44,126 nucleotides of DNA from JAAYCI01 sp964371725 (GTDB taxonomy: Bacteria > Bacillota > Clostridia > Oscillospirales > Ruminococcaceae): positions 1-44,126 of the forward strand of contig CAYJNQ010000014.1 in NCBI GenBank assembly GCA_964371725.1, read 5' to 3'. The translations under genes were made by a program, and so were the position numbers. Under the pieces are notes generated by a model. The model was not told the DNA's origin. It was given only the letters and a program-made list of their open reading frames with translations, and made no database searches. This document shows, one piece after another, positions 24,206 through 31,539 of the stretch; position 1 is the stretch's first letter, and each line of letters opens with the position of its first letter.

Positions 24206-25001
24206 TGCTTCTCAGCCTCCTTTCAAGCTTACCCACAAGCCAAGTAAAGAACATCACCATAACCAAATAAATGAGTGCTGCACCAAACAAGGGGTAAAAA
24301 TAGGAAAAGCTTGTTCCTGCTATGGTGTTGGCTGCATAGGTCAAATCAATCATGCCGATATAACCGGCCACAGCCGTTTCTTTAAGAAGCACAATAAACT
24401 CGTTGGCAAGAGAAGGCAGAACTGTTTTAAAGGCCTGCGGAATTACGATATATCGCATAGTGGGAATGTAGCCAAAACCCAAACTGCGCCCGGCCTCTGT
24501 TTGCCCTTTATCCACCGACATTATGCCCGATCGAATGATTTCAGCCACATAAGCACCCGAATTGATGCCAAAGGCCAAGGTGCCCACCACCAGTTTTTCC
24601 GCACTGCTTAGAAACACAAAAAAGATGATGAGAATTTGAATCATCACCGGTGTGCCACGAATCACCGTTAGATACACTTTGCAAAAGCCGTTTGCAAACG
24701 CCAAAAAGAACCAACGAAAAAAAGAAGCGGCGCCGCTTTTTCTGTTGTCTCGCAGGTTTTTTCCGGTTGTGTCCCAGCTTACACGCACCAAGGCCACCAA
24801 AATTCCCAAAAAAGTGCCCAACAAAAGGGCAAAAAAAGTGAGAAGCAAGGTGTTGCCAAGGCCGCGCAGCATCAACAGATAGCGCTCGTCATAGATAAAT
24901 GCCTTGAAAAAATCATAACAAATGGTATACAGCCACTCGGGGCTGTCCAACATCCACTGTGGTGCTATGGATAAAAAAGATTCCTCTACAGATTGTTGCA
25001 A
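24195..25001 (-). CDS. Polar amino acid ABC importer, permease subunit
   Basis: This is a 268-residue membrane protein. A soluble N-terminus of about 45 residues is followed by the HisM/GlnP-type start MLRGLGNTLLLTFFALLLG and about five membrane segments. The ATPase-contact EAA loop reads EAGRSLGFGYIPTMRYIVIPQAFK. GTPVMIQILIIFF and LKETAVAGYIGMIDLTYAA are further family motifs. A polar insertion (DTTGKNLRDNRKSGAASFF) lies between the first two helices. A hairpin separates the gene from the substrate-binding protein gene upstream. It is probably a homodimer, because only one permease gene is present. Confidence 0.95.
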   Translation of the reverse strand: MQQSVEESFLSIAPQWMLDSPEWLYTICYDFFKAFIYDERYLLMLRGLGNTLLLTFFALLLGTFLGILVALVRVSWDTTGKNLRDNRKSGAASFFRWFFLAFANGFCKVYLTVIRGTPVMIQILIIFFVFLSSAEKLVVGTLAFGINSGAYVAEIIRSGIMSVDKGQTEAGRSLGFGYIPTMRYIVIPQAFKTVLPSLANEFIVLLKETAVAGYIGMIDLTYAANTIAGTSFSYFYPLFGAALIYLVMVMFFTWLVGKLERRLRSSER

Positions 25002-25031
25002 GCTGTATTCCCTCCCCCATATCTAGGTTCA

Positions 25032-25074
25032 AAAAGGGGTTGTTTCAAAAACATTTTGAAACAACCCCTTTTGA
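25032..25074 (-). terminator. Attenuator-like hairpin inside the amino acid ABC operon
   Basis: On the minus strand a long arm (complement of 25055-25074) pairs with its partner (25032-25050): an AAAAGGGGTTGTTTCAAAA-type arm and its perfect complement, followed by a T5 run. It lies between the binding-protein stop and the permease start. It should stop part of the transcripts, giving more binding protein than membrane components. Confidence 0.82.
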
Positions 25075-25098
25075 TTCACTGCATTCGGTGTACAATAT

Positions 25099-26052
25099 CT
25101 ATACAGCAGAGGCATCCTCTGCCATAGAGTCATCCGTCATAGAGTCATCAGCCATAGAGTCATCAGCCATAGAGTCCACTTGAGAGGCCGACTCCTCCGG
25201 CATGGAATCGGCATCCATATCACCGGTGCTGGGGATGTATTTTTCAATAATTTCGGCCGTGGTGCCGTCGGCAATGAGTTCTTGTAATGCGCCGTTCACC
25301 GCTTCATACAGGGCTTCATTTTCAAGCCTCATGGCTGCAGCATATTGTTCTTCCAGGTATTCGGTTTCCAAAATATTCAGCCCTTCGCTGTTTGCTACAA
25401 AGTTTTTGGCCGGCTCATTGTCGATAACCACGCAGTCCACACGGCCTGTCGTCAGTGCCATCACGGCATCGGCGCCACGGCTGTAACGGTCAATGGTGGC
25501 AAGCCCCTCGTCTTCCAAATCCCAAGTGGTATACAAATCGCCTGTGGTGTTGCGTTGCACCCCAATGGTGTAGCCGCCCTCGAACAAATCGTCCACCGTT
25601 TCAATGGGCGAGCCTTCGGGCACAATGATGGCCTGCACACCCGTGGCATAGCTATCGGTAAAGGCCACTTCCTCTTCACGCTCAGGTGTCACGGTCATGC
25701 CGGCAAGGCCAATGTCCACGCGGCCGGTTTGGATAGCCGGAATGATAGAGTCGAACTCCATGTCTTCCACCACAAGTTCAAGACCTAATTTTTCAGCAAT
25801 GGCACGTGCGATTTCCACGTCAATGCCCACCACTTCTTCGCCCTCATAAAACTCATATGGAGGAAAAGCCGCATTGGTGGCCATGGTCAAAACGCCCTCT
25901 TCGGCCGTTTCAAAAGCGGCGCCGCCCTCTGCTGTGGCCATACTTTCATCTGCACCACTTTCAACCACAGTGCTTTCAGCCCCACCGCTACATCCGGCTG
26001 TAATGGCAACCAAAAGCAATAAAGACAACATCAAACTGAACCTTTTTTTCAT
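25099..26052 (-). CDS. Amino acid ABC importer, substrate-binding lipoprotein with repeat tail
   Basis: This is a 317-residue protein. The signal peptide ends in lipobox ITAGC with the lipidated Cys at 21. A Ser/Glu/Ala-rich linker follows, then a family 3 solute-binding domain (about 55-275) with ATNAAFPPYEFYEGEEVVGIDVEIARAIAEKLG, FDSIIPAIQTGRVDIGLAGMTVTPERE and YTIGVQRNTTGD. These are typical of polar amino-acid receptors. After the domain ends near EIIEKYIPS, there is an acidic tail of about 45 residues built of SMADD-like pentapeptides, which the family does not normally carry. The linker near the lipid anchor has a similar DESMA word. The ATG follows AAGGGGAG. It is the first gene of the operon. 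Confidence 0.93.
   Translation of the reverse strand: MKKRFSLMLSLLLLVAITAGCSGGAESTVVESGADESMATAEGGAAFETAEEGVLTMATNAAFPPYEFYEGEEVVGIDVEIARAIAEKLGLELVVEDMEFDSIIPAIQTGRVDIGLAGMTVTPEREEEVAFTDSYATGVQAIIVPEGSPIETVDDLFEGGYTIGVQRNTTGDLYTTWDLEDEGLATIDRYSRGADAVMALTTGRVDCVVIDNEPAKNFVANSEGLNILETEYLEEQYAAAMRLENEALYEAVNGALQELIADGTTAEIIEKYIPSTGDMDADSMPEESASQVDSMADDSMADDSMTDDSMAEDASAV
25123..25179 (-). repeat. 15-bp tandem repeat coding the SMADD tail
   Basis: The unit CATAGAGTCATCAGC (plus-strand reading) occurs about 3.7 times in direct tandem; two copies are identical and the others diverge by a few bases. It is in frame and encodes Asp-Ser-Met-(Ala/Thr)-Asp repeats at the end of the substrate-binding protein. 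Such units can change copy number by slippage without a frameshift. Confidence 0.88.
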
Positions 26053-26135
26053 GATACTCCCCTTGTTTCTTTGTATATTTCACACTTGTGGTTCCTAAAA
26101 AATCTAAGTGAACCCATCCTGTGCTCGCTTACGCT

Positions 26136-26164
26136 ATTATATCTAATTTCCCACTTTTTGGCAA
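26136..26164 (-). promoter_or_regulatory. Promoter of the amino acid ABC operon
   Basis: On the minus strand: TTGCCA (26159-26164), a 17-nt spacer and TATAAT (26136-26141), close to the sigma-A consensus. The binding-protein ATG is about 84 nt downstream. The promoter starts 30 nt after the phosphoglucomutase stop. Confidence 0.85.
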
Positions 26165-26193
26165 GGCAAACCGCAGTTCAATTTGCTGGATTT

Positions 26194-27906
26194 TCACTTC
26201 ATCCAGGGAACCATGGCTTTGGATAACTGTTTTTGTAAGTCCTGTGCAATTTTCAGGTCTTCACCTTTGGTGGTGTAATAGATTTTAACTTTTGGCTCGG
26301 TGCCGGAGGGGCGCACAATAACACTGTGGCCGCCTTGCAAATGGTACTCCAGCACATTGGAAGCAGGCAAATCCAGAGAAGTGCATTCACCCGTGGTGCA
26401 ATTTTTGCTTTGGCCACTTTCATAGTCGCACAATCCGATGAGTGTGTGGCCGGCAATCTCTTTGGGAGGTGCTTCTCTGAGGCTTGCCATGATGCCACGC
26501 ATGGTTTCCATGCCGGCAAGGCCCTCGAAAGCAAAGCTTTCGATAACCGAAAGGAAGCGACCGTGTTTTGCATAAAGCGCTTGCATGGCGGCAAACAGGC
26601 TGTTCCCCTGTGCCTTGTGATAGGCGGCCATTTCACAGATGAGCATGGAGGCAACAACGCCGTCCTTGTCTCGCACATGGGTGCCGGCAAGATAGCCATA
26701 GCTTTCCTCAAAGGCAAACACAAAACGTTCCTTTTCGTTTTTCGCTTCCAGTTTGGCAATTTCCTCGCCGATATATTTGAAGCCTGTAAGCACCTTCACC
26801 ATCTCTACCCCATGGCTTGCGGCAACCATGTCGGCCATCGGGGTGGACACAAGGCTGCGCACAGCTAGCGCGCGCTTTGGTAAACTGTTTTGAGCACGGC
26901 GGCCGGCGCAGATGTAGTCAAGCAAAAGTACGCCCACCTCGTTGCCCGACAAGAGTTGATAGGAACCGGTTTCATCTCTTACAGCGATGCCCACACGGTC
27001 TGCGTCCGGGTCGGTAGCAAGCAATAGATCGGCGCCCAGTTTTTCAGAAAGTTGCAAGCCAAGCTCTAACGATTCGCGCACCTCCGGGTTTGGGAAGGGA
27101 GCCGTGGGAAAATTCCCGTTTGGCATCTCTTGCTCGGGCACCACGGTAACATCTTCAAAGCCAATGTCCGATAAAATGCGGCGTACAGGCAGGTTCCCCG
27201 TTCCGTTCAAAGGAGAATACACAATTTTGAGAGGGGTTTCTTTGGCAATGTTCGGATGGACACGCTGTTTTTTCACCTCGGTGAAAAAGGCTTCCAAAAC
27301 CTTGTCTTCAATGTAGGTGACAAGACCCTCTGCCATGGCCTTGTCAAAGGGAATGCACTGTACACCCTCAAAAATATCGCAAGCTTCAATGGCAAGGAGC
27401 ACGGCATCGGCCACTTCGGTGCGAATTTGGCAACCGTCGGCACCATACACTTTGTATCCGTTGTATTTGGCAGGGTTGTGGCTGGCTGTAACCATGATGC
27501 CGGCATCACACTGCAGTTGTCGCACGGCAAAACTGAGCGCCGGCACCGGCTCGAGCTGCGGGTAGAGGAAAACGGAAATGCCATTTGCTGCCAAAACACG
27601 GGCGGCCTCTTTTGCAAACAAATCGCTTTTTAGCCGGCTATCATAGGCGATGGCCACCTTGGGCGCCTGGGCGGTTTTCAGCAAATAAACGGCCAGCCCT
27701 TGGGTGGCCCTGCGAACGGTGTAAAGATTCATGCGGTTTGTGCCGGCCCCCAAAATGCCACGCAATCCCGCTGTGCCAAAGGACAAATCGATGGCAAAGC
27801 GCTCTTCAATTTCGCCGTCTTGGCCGGCAATGGCCTCCAGTTCTGTGCGCAAATCATCATCTTCCAAAGTTTGGGCAAGCCAACGATTGTATTTTTCTAA
27901 ATACAT
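26194..27906 (-). CDS. Alpha-phosphoglucomutase / phosphomannomutase family enzyme
   Basis: This 570-residue protein of the PgcA type has the four domains of the alpha-D-phosphohexomutase family. FGTAGLRGILGAGTNRMN opens the fold. The phosphoserine is in VTASHNPAKYNGYK (S142). The metal loop is DPDADRVGIA. The sugar-binding FAFEESYGYL and the phosphate-binding RPSGTEPKVKIY close it. It interconverts hexose 1- and 6-phosphates, feeding glycogen or envelope polysaccharide precursors, or works on phospho-pentoses in some relatives. The ATG at 27906 follows GGAGGA; the frame start seven codons upstream has no site. It lies downstream of the LRR surface-protein gene, with a 38-nt gap. Confidence 0.95.
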   Translation of the reverse strand: MYLEKYNRWLAQTLEDDDLRTELEAIAGQDGEIEERFAIDLSFGTAGLRGILGAGTNRMNLYTVRRATQGLAVYLLKTAQAPKVAIAYDSRLKSDLFAKEAARVLAANGISVFLYPQLEPVPALSFAVRQLQCDAGIMVTASHNPAKYNGYKVYGADGCQIRTEVADAVLLAIEACDIFEGVQCIPFDKAMAEGLVTYIEDKVLEAFFTEVKKQRVHPNIAKETPLKIVYSPLNGTGNLPVRRILSDIGFEDVTVVPEQEMPNGNFPTAPFPNPEVRESLELGLQLSEKLGADLLLATDPDADRVGIAVRDETGSYQLLSGNEVGVLLLDYICAGRRAQNSLPKRALAVRSLVSTPMADMVAASHGVEMVKVLTGFKYIGEEIAKLEAKNEKERFVFAFEESYGYLAGTHVRDKDGVVASMLICEMAAYHKAQGNSLFAAMQALYAKHGRFLSVIESFAFEGLAGMETMRGIMASLREAPPKEIAGHTLIGLCDYESGQSKNCTTGECTSLDLPASNVLEYHLQGGHSVIVRPSGTEPKVKIYYTTKGEDLKIAQDLQKQLSKAMVPWMK

Positions 27907-27944
27907 GGTGCATTCCTCCATCCCCAAAAGGGTTTTATTGTGTG

Positions 27945-29360
27945 TTACGGGGTGCGTCTATGATAATACCAGCTTATAAGCAGGCAAAATGCAATAAAAA
28001 TATAAAGGGCAATGGTGGTGGTCCACAACCAAGGGGGATATTCTGTGGCAAAAAAGGCACCACTGTCTTGTGCGTCAGAAGCCGTGCTCTCCTCTGTAAC
28101 AGTGAGTGTGATTTTTCCCTGTTGCCCGTTTGGAGACGTATACATCACTTCGGTTGTGCCGGCGTTGCTCGCTGTGAAAACAAGCACCCCCTCTTCCAAA
28201 TTGGCCGAAAGGTAGTGGTCGTCCCACACCCAGTTTTCAAGGGCGGTATCATCTTCGGTGGCCGGCTGCAAGCGAAATGATTGCCCCACAGAAACCGTGT
28301 TTGTGGGCAGGCCGCTAACTTGAACGGAAAGTTGATCCAATGCTTCGGAAAGTGCACTTGCCAAGGCGCTTTGTCGTGTGTCGGAAAGCAAGTTAATATT
28401 TTCCTGCCCTATTTCATCCAAAACCACCTGTAGGTTTTGCCAGCTTTCCTCTGTGTAGTGGCTGCTTTCCAAATTTTCAATTTCATCCAGTAATGTGGGC
28501 AAAGCCTCACCGCTTGACAAAACGGTCAAATAATAGGTTTGGGTGTGGGTGGTGGCATTGGTGCTGTAGGGCAAGGTGTAGATGATGCGGTATTCCCCCA
28601 CCTGATTGGTGTCCACCTCTCCTACAAGACTGTCGTTGAAATAAATAACCGATTCCACTTCCAAATCTTCCGGCCGTGTTAAAAGCCAATCCGGGCTGCT
28701 TTGCACAAGGGTTTCATAAGAGGAGCCGTCATGTGTTTCCAGGCGATAGGGTGTTTGAAACGCCTCACCGGCCGAGAGGGTTCCCCGGTTTTCGTTTGGC
28801 ATTGTAAAATACACTTTAGGGCGTTGATGTGCCGCGAAAATGAGTACATTGTCACGGTTTAGCAAACTGGGATATTCATCTGAAAAATCCAGGGCACAGT
28901 AGGCAAAGCTATCCTTGCTAAGCTGATAGTGAACGGGGAAAACAATTTCATCCAAAGAGGAACAACCATAGAACATTTCAGGGCTTACAACAAAATGTTC
29001 GGGAATAAAGACCGTTGTCAATGTGACACAGCCACGAAAAGCCGCATTTTCTGCCGTTCCCGTAAACTCTCTAAGATCCAAAGTGCGCACCGAAGGCAGT
29101 CGTTCGCGCAAAAACAAACCATCTTCCGGGCTCAATTCACCGTTTCCGGCGATGGAAAGGCGGGTGATGCCCTCTAAAACAAGCTCGGCATCCTGCTCTT
29201 CGGCGGCGGCAAGCGCACTTTCTAAACTTACACCGGTATCCACACGCACAGAATAGGCATAGGCAAAAACAGTGTGGCTTGGCAATAGAATTAAAAAGAA
29301 GAGTGCAGCCAGTAGAACGCAAACCAAAAAACGAAATTTCGACGCAGTGTTTATAAACAA
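27945..29360 (-). CDS. BspA-like leucine-rich repeat surface protein with C-terminal membrane anchor
   Basis: This is a secreted protein of about 471 residues of unknown function. A signal sequence (RFLVCVLLAALFFLILLPS) is followed by leucine-rich/BspA-like units (VRTLDLREFTG, AFRGCVTLTTVFIP, MFYGCSSLDEIVFP). Next comes an Ig-like strand region ending in GEYRIIYTLPYS, a helical FIVAR-like segment (LPTLLDEIENLESSHYTEESWQNLQVVLDEI) and a second beta domain (VGQSFRLQPATED, TTEVMYTSPNGQQGKITLTV). A membrane helix and an HRR tail end the chain. I chose the TTG at 29360 because GGAGGA lies 7 nt before it. An ATG 13 codons upstream overlaps the promoter side and has no site. The role is likely surface binding or adhesion. 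Confidence 0.75.
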   Translation of the reverse strand: MFINTASKFRFLVCVLLAALFFLILLPSHTVFAYAYSVRVDTGVSLESALAAAEEQDAELVLEGITRLSIAGNGELSPEDGLFLRERLPSVRTLDLREFTGTAENAAFRGCVTLTTVFIPEHFVVSPEMFYGCSSLDEIVFPVHYQLSKDSFAYCALDFSDEYPSLLNRDNVLIFAAHQRPKVYFTMPNENRGTLSAGEAFQTPYRLETHDGSSYETLVQSSPDWLLTRPEDLEVESVIYFNDSLVGEVDTNQVGEYRIIYTLPYSTNATTHTQTYYLTVLSSGEALPTLLDEIENLESSHYTEESWQNLQVVLDEIGQENINLLSDTRQSALASALSEALDQLSVQVSGLPTNTVSVGQSFRLQPATEDDTALENWVWDDHYLSANLEEGVLVFTASNAGTTEVMYTSPNGQQGKITLTVTEESTASDAQDSGAFFATEYPPWLWTTTIALYIFIAFCLLISWYYHRRTP

Positions 29361-29439
29361 GGGAAATCCTCCACATATTCTCAAATCGGAGTGAAGCAAG
29401 TTTCCGTTTTGAATTTAAAAAATGAATACACACTTGTTC

Positions 29440-29468
29440 ATTCTAACAAAAAACGGCAATCTGTGCAA
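29440..29468 (-). promoter_or_regulatory. Promoter for the LRR surface-protein gene
   Basis: On the minus strand: TTGCAC (29463-29468), a 17-nt spacer and TAGAAT (29440-29445). The TTG start lies about 80 nt downstream. Confidence 0.7.
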
Positions 29469-29550
29469 TATTTATGTGGGCATAAATTGAATGTTTTCTT
29501 TTTTTGGTTTTCTAACCATGGTTTGGCACCTAAAATGGGAAAGAAAAAAC

Positions 29551-29577
29551 AAAAAAACCGCCTTTTGGCGGTTTTTT
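29551..29577. terminator. Terminator after the YjfB-like gene
   Basis: CCGCC-TTTT-GGCGG is a compact stem flanked by A7 and T6, so it works in both directions. It ends the minus-strand YjfB-like transcript, whose stop lies 25 nt away. Confidence 0.92.
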
Positions 29578-29601
29578 GAATTCACCCGTTTGGGTGGCCA
29601 A

Positions 29602-29778
29602 TTAAACGCGAATGTCCAAATGTTGGCCAAATGAAGGTGCCGAAGCGGCAGGCAACATTTGCAAGAGGCCTTGCATTTGTGTCTCACTTGCATCCATGGC
29701 TTTTTTGGTGACGGCCAAAGAAGCTTCCAGCATCACTTGAGACTGAGAGTAGGCCATCGACATGGCGGCAATATCCAT
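29602..29778 (-). CDS. YjfB-family small protein (putative motility protein)
   Basis: This is a small gene of 58 codons plus stop. The product begins MDIAAMSMAYSQSQVMLEAS and continues with VTKKAMDASETQMQGLLQMLP and a short C-terminal tail. This pattern of an N-terminal DIAAMSM word, a helical middle with Gln-rich positions and a Leu-rich LLQML is that of the YjfB family, annotated as putative motility proteins in Bacillota. An excellent GGAGG site precedes the ATG and a strong terminator follows the stop, so it is a real gene. No flagellar genes are in the window. It lies 39 nt downstream of the zinc-ribbon membrane-protein gene and may share its transcript. Confidence 0.85.
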   Translation of the reverse strand: MDIAAMSMAYSQSQVMLEASLAVTKKAMDASETQMQGLLQMLPAASAPSFGQHLDIRV

Positions 29779-29817
29779 TGAAAAAACCTCCTTTGTGAAA
29801 ATTGGTGGGTACTTTGT

Positions 29818-30432
29818 TTAGTGGGGGGGATTGTTGCGTGGATCAAAAGTATAAGCCACGCGGCGCGATTTGTTAAAATACACAAGCCAAGCAATTTGGA
29901 AGGCAAGGCCCAAAAGACCAACCGCGAGTAAAACAACACCCACAACAGACAACAAACCAACGGGAAACTGGGGTGCGGTTGCAAGAAGAATCTCGGATAT
30001 TTCTGCTTGAAATGTGCTGGAAAGCACCGCAAGAGCGATGCCGGAAATCACCAAGAGAACACAGGACAAAAGAGATACAACCGCTTGAAAATAAAACCAA
30101 CCTTTAAATTTTATGCTACGCTGCACCATGTTGTACAAAATCATCACTGCGGGAAGCAAAACCGTTGCCGCAGAGAATAAAAATTGTAAAATGGAAAATG
30201 TGCCGGCCATGATGCCGGAAACAAAACTGAACATGGTGCTTACGATGGTTAAACAGTTGAGAACAAAATAAAACAGGAGCCAACCACCGAGAGGCACTTT
30301 TTGGGTGGGGTAACTGGCAGCAATAAAAGGTTCCCCTTGTAGGCCAAAAACCGGTTGCCCACAATTGCGGCAAGCTCTTTCTTCTTGGTTCTCTATCGGT
30401 GCACCACAATGTGTGCAATTCATTTGTATCAT
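29818..30432 (-). CDS. Zinc-ribbon membrane protein (DUF2569-like)
   Basis: This 204-residue protein opens with a double-Cys zinc ribbon (CTHCG at about residues 6-10 and CRNCG at about 21-25). Four strong hydrophobic segments follow. The first begins with PLGGWLLFYFVLNCLTIVST, which resembles the GGWL opening of DUF2569 proteins. The tail FNKSRRVAYTFDPRNN is polar and likely cytoplasmic. Function is unknown; zinc-ribbon plus multi-helix proteins of this type are common in Clostridia. An AAGGAT site lies about 9 nt before the ATG; a second ATG three codons in is possible. It is upstream of the YjfB-like gene. Confidence 0.8.
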   Translation of the reverse strand: MIQMNCTHCGAPIENQEERACRNCGQPVFGLQGEPFIAASYPTQKVPLGGWLLFYFVLNCLTIVSTMFSFVSGIMAGTFSILQFLFSAATVLLPAVMILYNMVQRSIKFKGWFYFQAVVSLLSCVLLVISGIALAVLSSTFQAEISEILLATAPQFPVGLLSVVGVVLLAVGLLGLAFQIAWLVYFNKSRRVAYTFDPRNNPPH

Positions 30433-30584
30433 TTCTTGTATATCCTTTTGGGTGTCTTGTGCTTTGAAAAAGGCAATGCCTATCTTTGTAGTAAATTATA
30501 GCATAGAACTGTTTTCGAGGCAAGATACCTGTGTTTTTAAGCTCAAAAATCACACAAATTACACAAAATGACACGCGGCAACAT

Positions 30585-30986
30585 CTAGATTTTTTTTTGA
30601 GGCAAATACCCCGTAAAGGTTGCTGAAGCCACCCGTGTTTCGGTTTCATCGAAAACCTCCACCTCATACACACAAAGGCGTGCGGTCAATTGTTTTGCCT
30701 GTGCCTCGGCATGCAAAACACCGCCGGTGCTGGCAGACAAAAAATGAATGTTACCATTTAAAGTGACCATGCCGAGTTTGTATACATTGGCGGCTACGGC
30801 AAAAGTGAAATCAGCCAAGGTAAACAAGAACCCTCCTTGCACACGCCCCAGTGCGTTTTTTTGGCTATCCGGAACATGAACACGGCAACGAGCCTGCTCT
30901 TGGTTTGCATACAAAATTTCTATGCCCAGCTGCATGGCAAACTTGTCCTGTTCAAAATGGCGGCGAATTTCTTCCAATGTATTCAT
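30585..30986 (-). CDS. PaaI-family hotdog thioesterase
   Basis: This 133-residue single-hotdog protein has the acyl-CoA thioesterase layout. The active-site region VQGGFLFTLADFTFAVAAN matches the PaaI pattern HGGxxxTLxD, with Gln in place of His. A VTLNGNIHFLSAS strand follows, and the end is VASATFTGYLPQKK. The family hydrolyses aromatic or short acyl-CoA thioesters in the cytoplasm; the substrate is unknown. An AAAGGAAA site precedes the ATG. The gene is divergent from the DtxR/MntR-like regulator, with 93 nt between starts. Confidence 0.88.
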   Translation of the reverse strand: MNTLEEIRRHFEQDKFAMQLGIEILYANQEQARCRVHVPDSQKNALGRVQGGFLFTLADFTFAVAANVYKLGMVTLNGNIHFLSASTGGVLHAEAQAKQLTARLCVYEVEVFDETETRVASATFTGYLPQKKI

Positions 30987-31042
30987 TGTGCGTTTCCTTT
31001 CATATATGCAAATATCTTAGGATGGTTTTTTTGCAAGAGGCG

Positions 31043-31051
31043 TGTTATACT
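31043..31051 (+). promoter_or_regulatory. Extended -10 promoter for the DtxR/MntR-like gene
   Basis: TGTTATACT is a good extended -10 element (TATACT at 31046-31051). No convincing -35 is present, which suits an extended -10 promoter. The GTG start is at 31080. Confidence 0.5.
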
Positions 31052-31079
31052 AAAAAAAAACAAGGATGGTGAAGAAATC

Positions 31080-31508
31080 GTGGCAACGCCTTTACGCAAA
31101 TCGGCAGAGGAATATTTGGAAACCATTTTGATTTTGACAAAAGCAAAAACAGTGGTTCACTCGGTAGACATCGCCATCTATATGAACTATTCAAAGCCAA
31201 GTGTTTCACGTGCCGTGGGAAATTTGCGCAAAGCCGGTTATGTGAACATGGCGCAAAATGGTGAGCTCACTTTAACGCCAACGGGCTTGCAAAAGGCGAA
31301 AAATATTTTGGAGCGTCATCAGGTGCTCACCAAAATGTTTACGATGTTGGGCGTTCCTAAGGACATTGCGGCGCAAGATGCCTGCGAGGTGGAACATGTG
31401 ATTAGCGATGATAGTTTTTCCTGCATCAAAGAGTATGTGCAAGCAAATGGGACAAGCAACGAAAAACGTGAAGACAAAAAGAAAAAGGGAAAAAAAGATA
31501 AAAAATAG
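31080..31508 (+). CDS. DtxR/MntR-like metal-dependent transcriptional regulator
   Basis: This 142-residue regulator begins ATPLRKSAEEYLETILIL, the metal-ligand helix of the DtxR/MntR family. The winged helix-turn-helix is SVDIAIYMNYSKPSVSRAVGNLRKAGYVN. Candidate metal ligands of the dimerisation domain are LERHQVL and ACEVEHVIS. The length fits the short MntR type without an SH3-like domain. The last 17 residues are almost all Lys, Asp and Glu (EKREDKKKKGKKDKK) and are not typical. The start is a GTG behind AAGGATGGTG; the frame stays open far upstream through the divergent gene but has no site there. It probably controls metal uptake genes outside the window. Confidence 0.85.
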   Translation: MATPLRKSAEEYLETILILTKAKTVVHSVDIAIYMNYSKPSVSRAVGNLRKAGYVNMAQNGELTLTPTGLQKAKNILERHQVLTKMFTMLGVPKDIAAQDACEVEHVISDDSFSCIKEYVQANGTSNEKREDKKKKGKKDKK

Positions 31509-31513
31509 AAAGC

Positions 31514-31539
31514 TAGCCGGCTCCACACGGGGTCGGCTA
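31514..31539. terminator. Hairpin between convergent regulator and YdcF-like genes
   Basis: TAGCCG and CGGCTA arms, extended by an imperfect CTCC/GGGG pairing, form a stem followed by TTTCTTT on the plus strand. It overlaps the last codon of the YdcF-like gene. It is a probable terminator of moderate strength. Confidence 0.6.

Noticed and set aside
25123..25179. Short regular repeat that could suggest a CRISPR array
   Set aside because: The 15-bp units are directly adjacent with no spacers and are in frame inside a lipoprotein gene.
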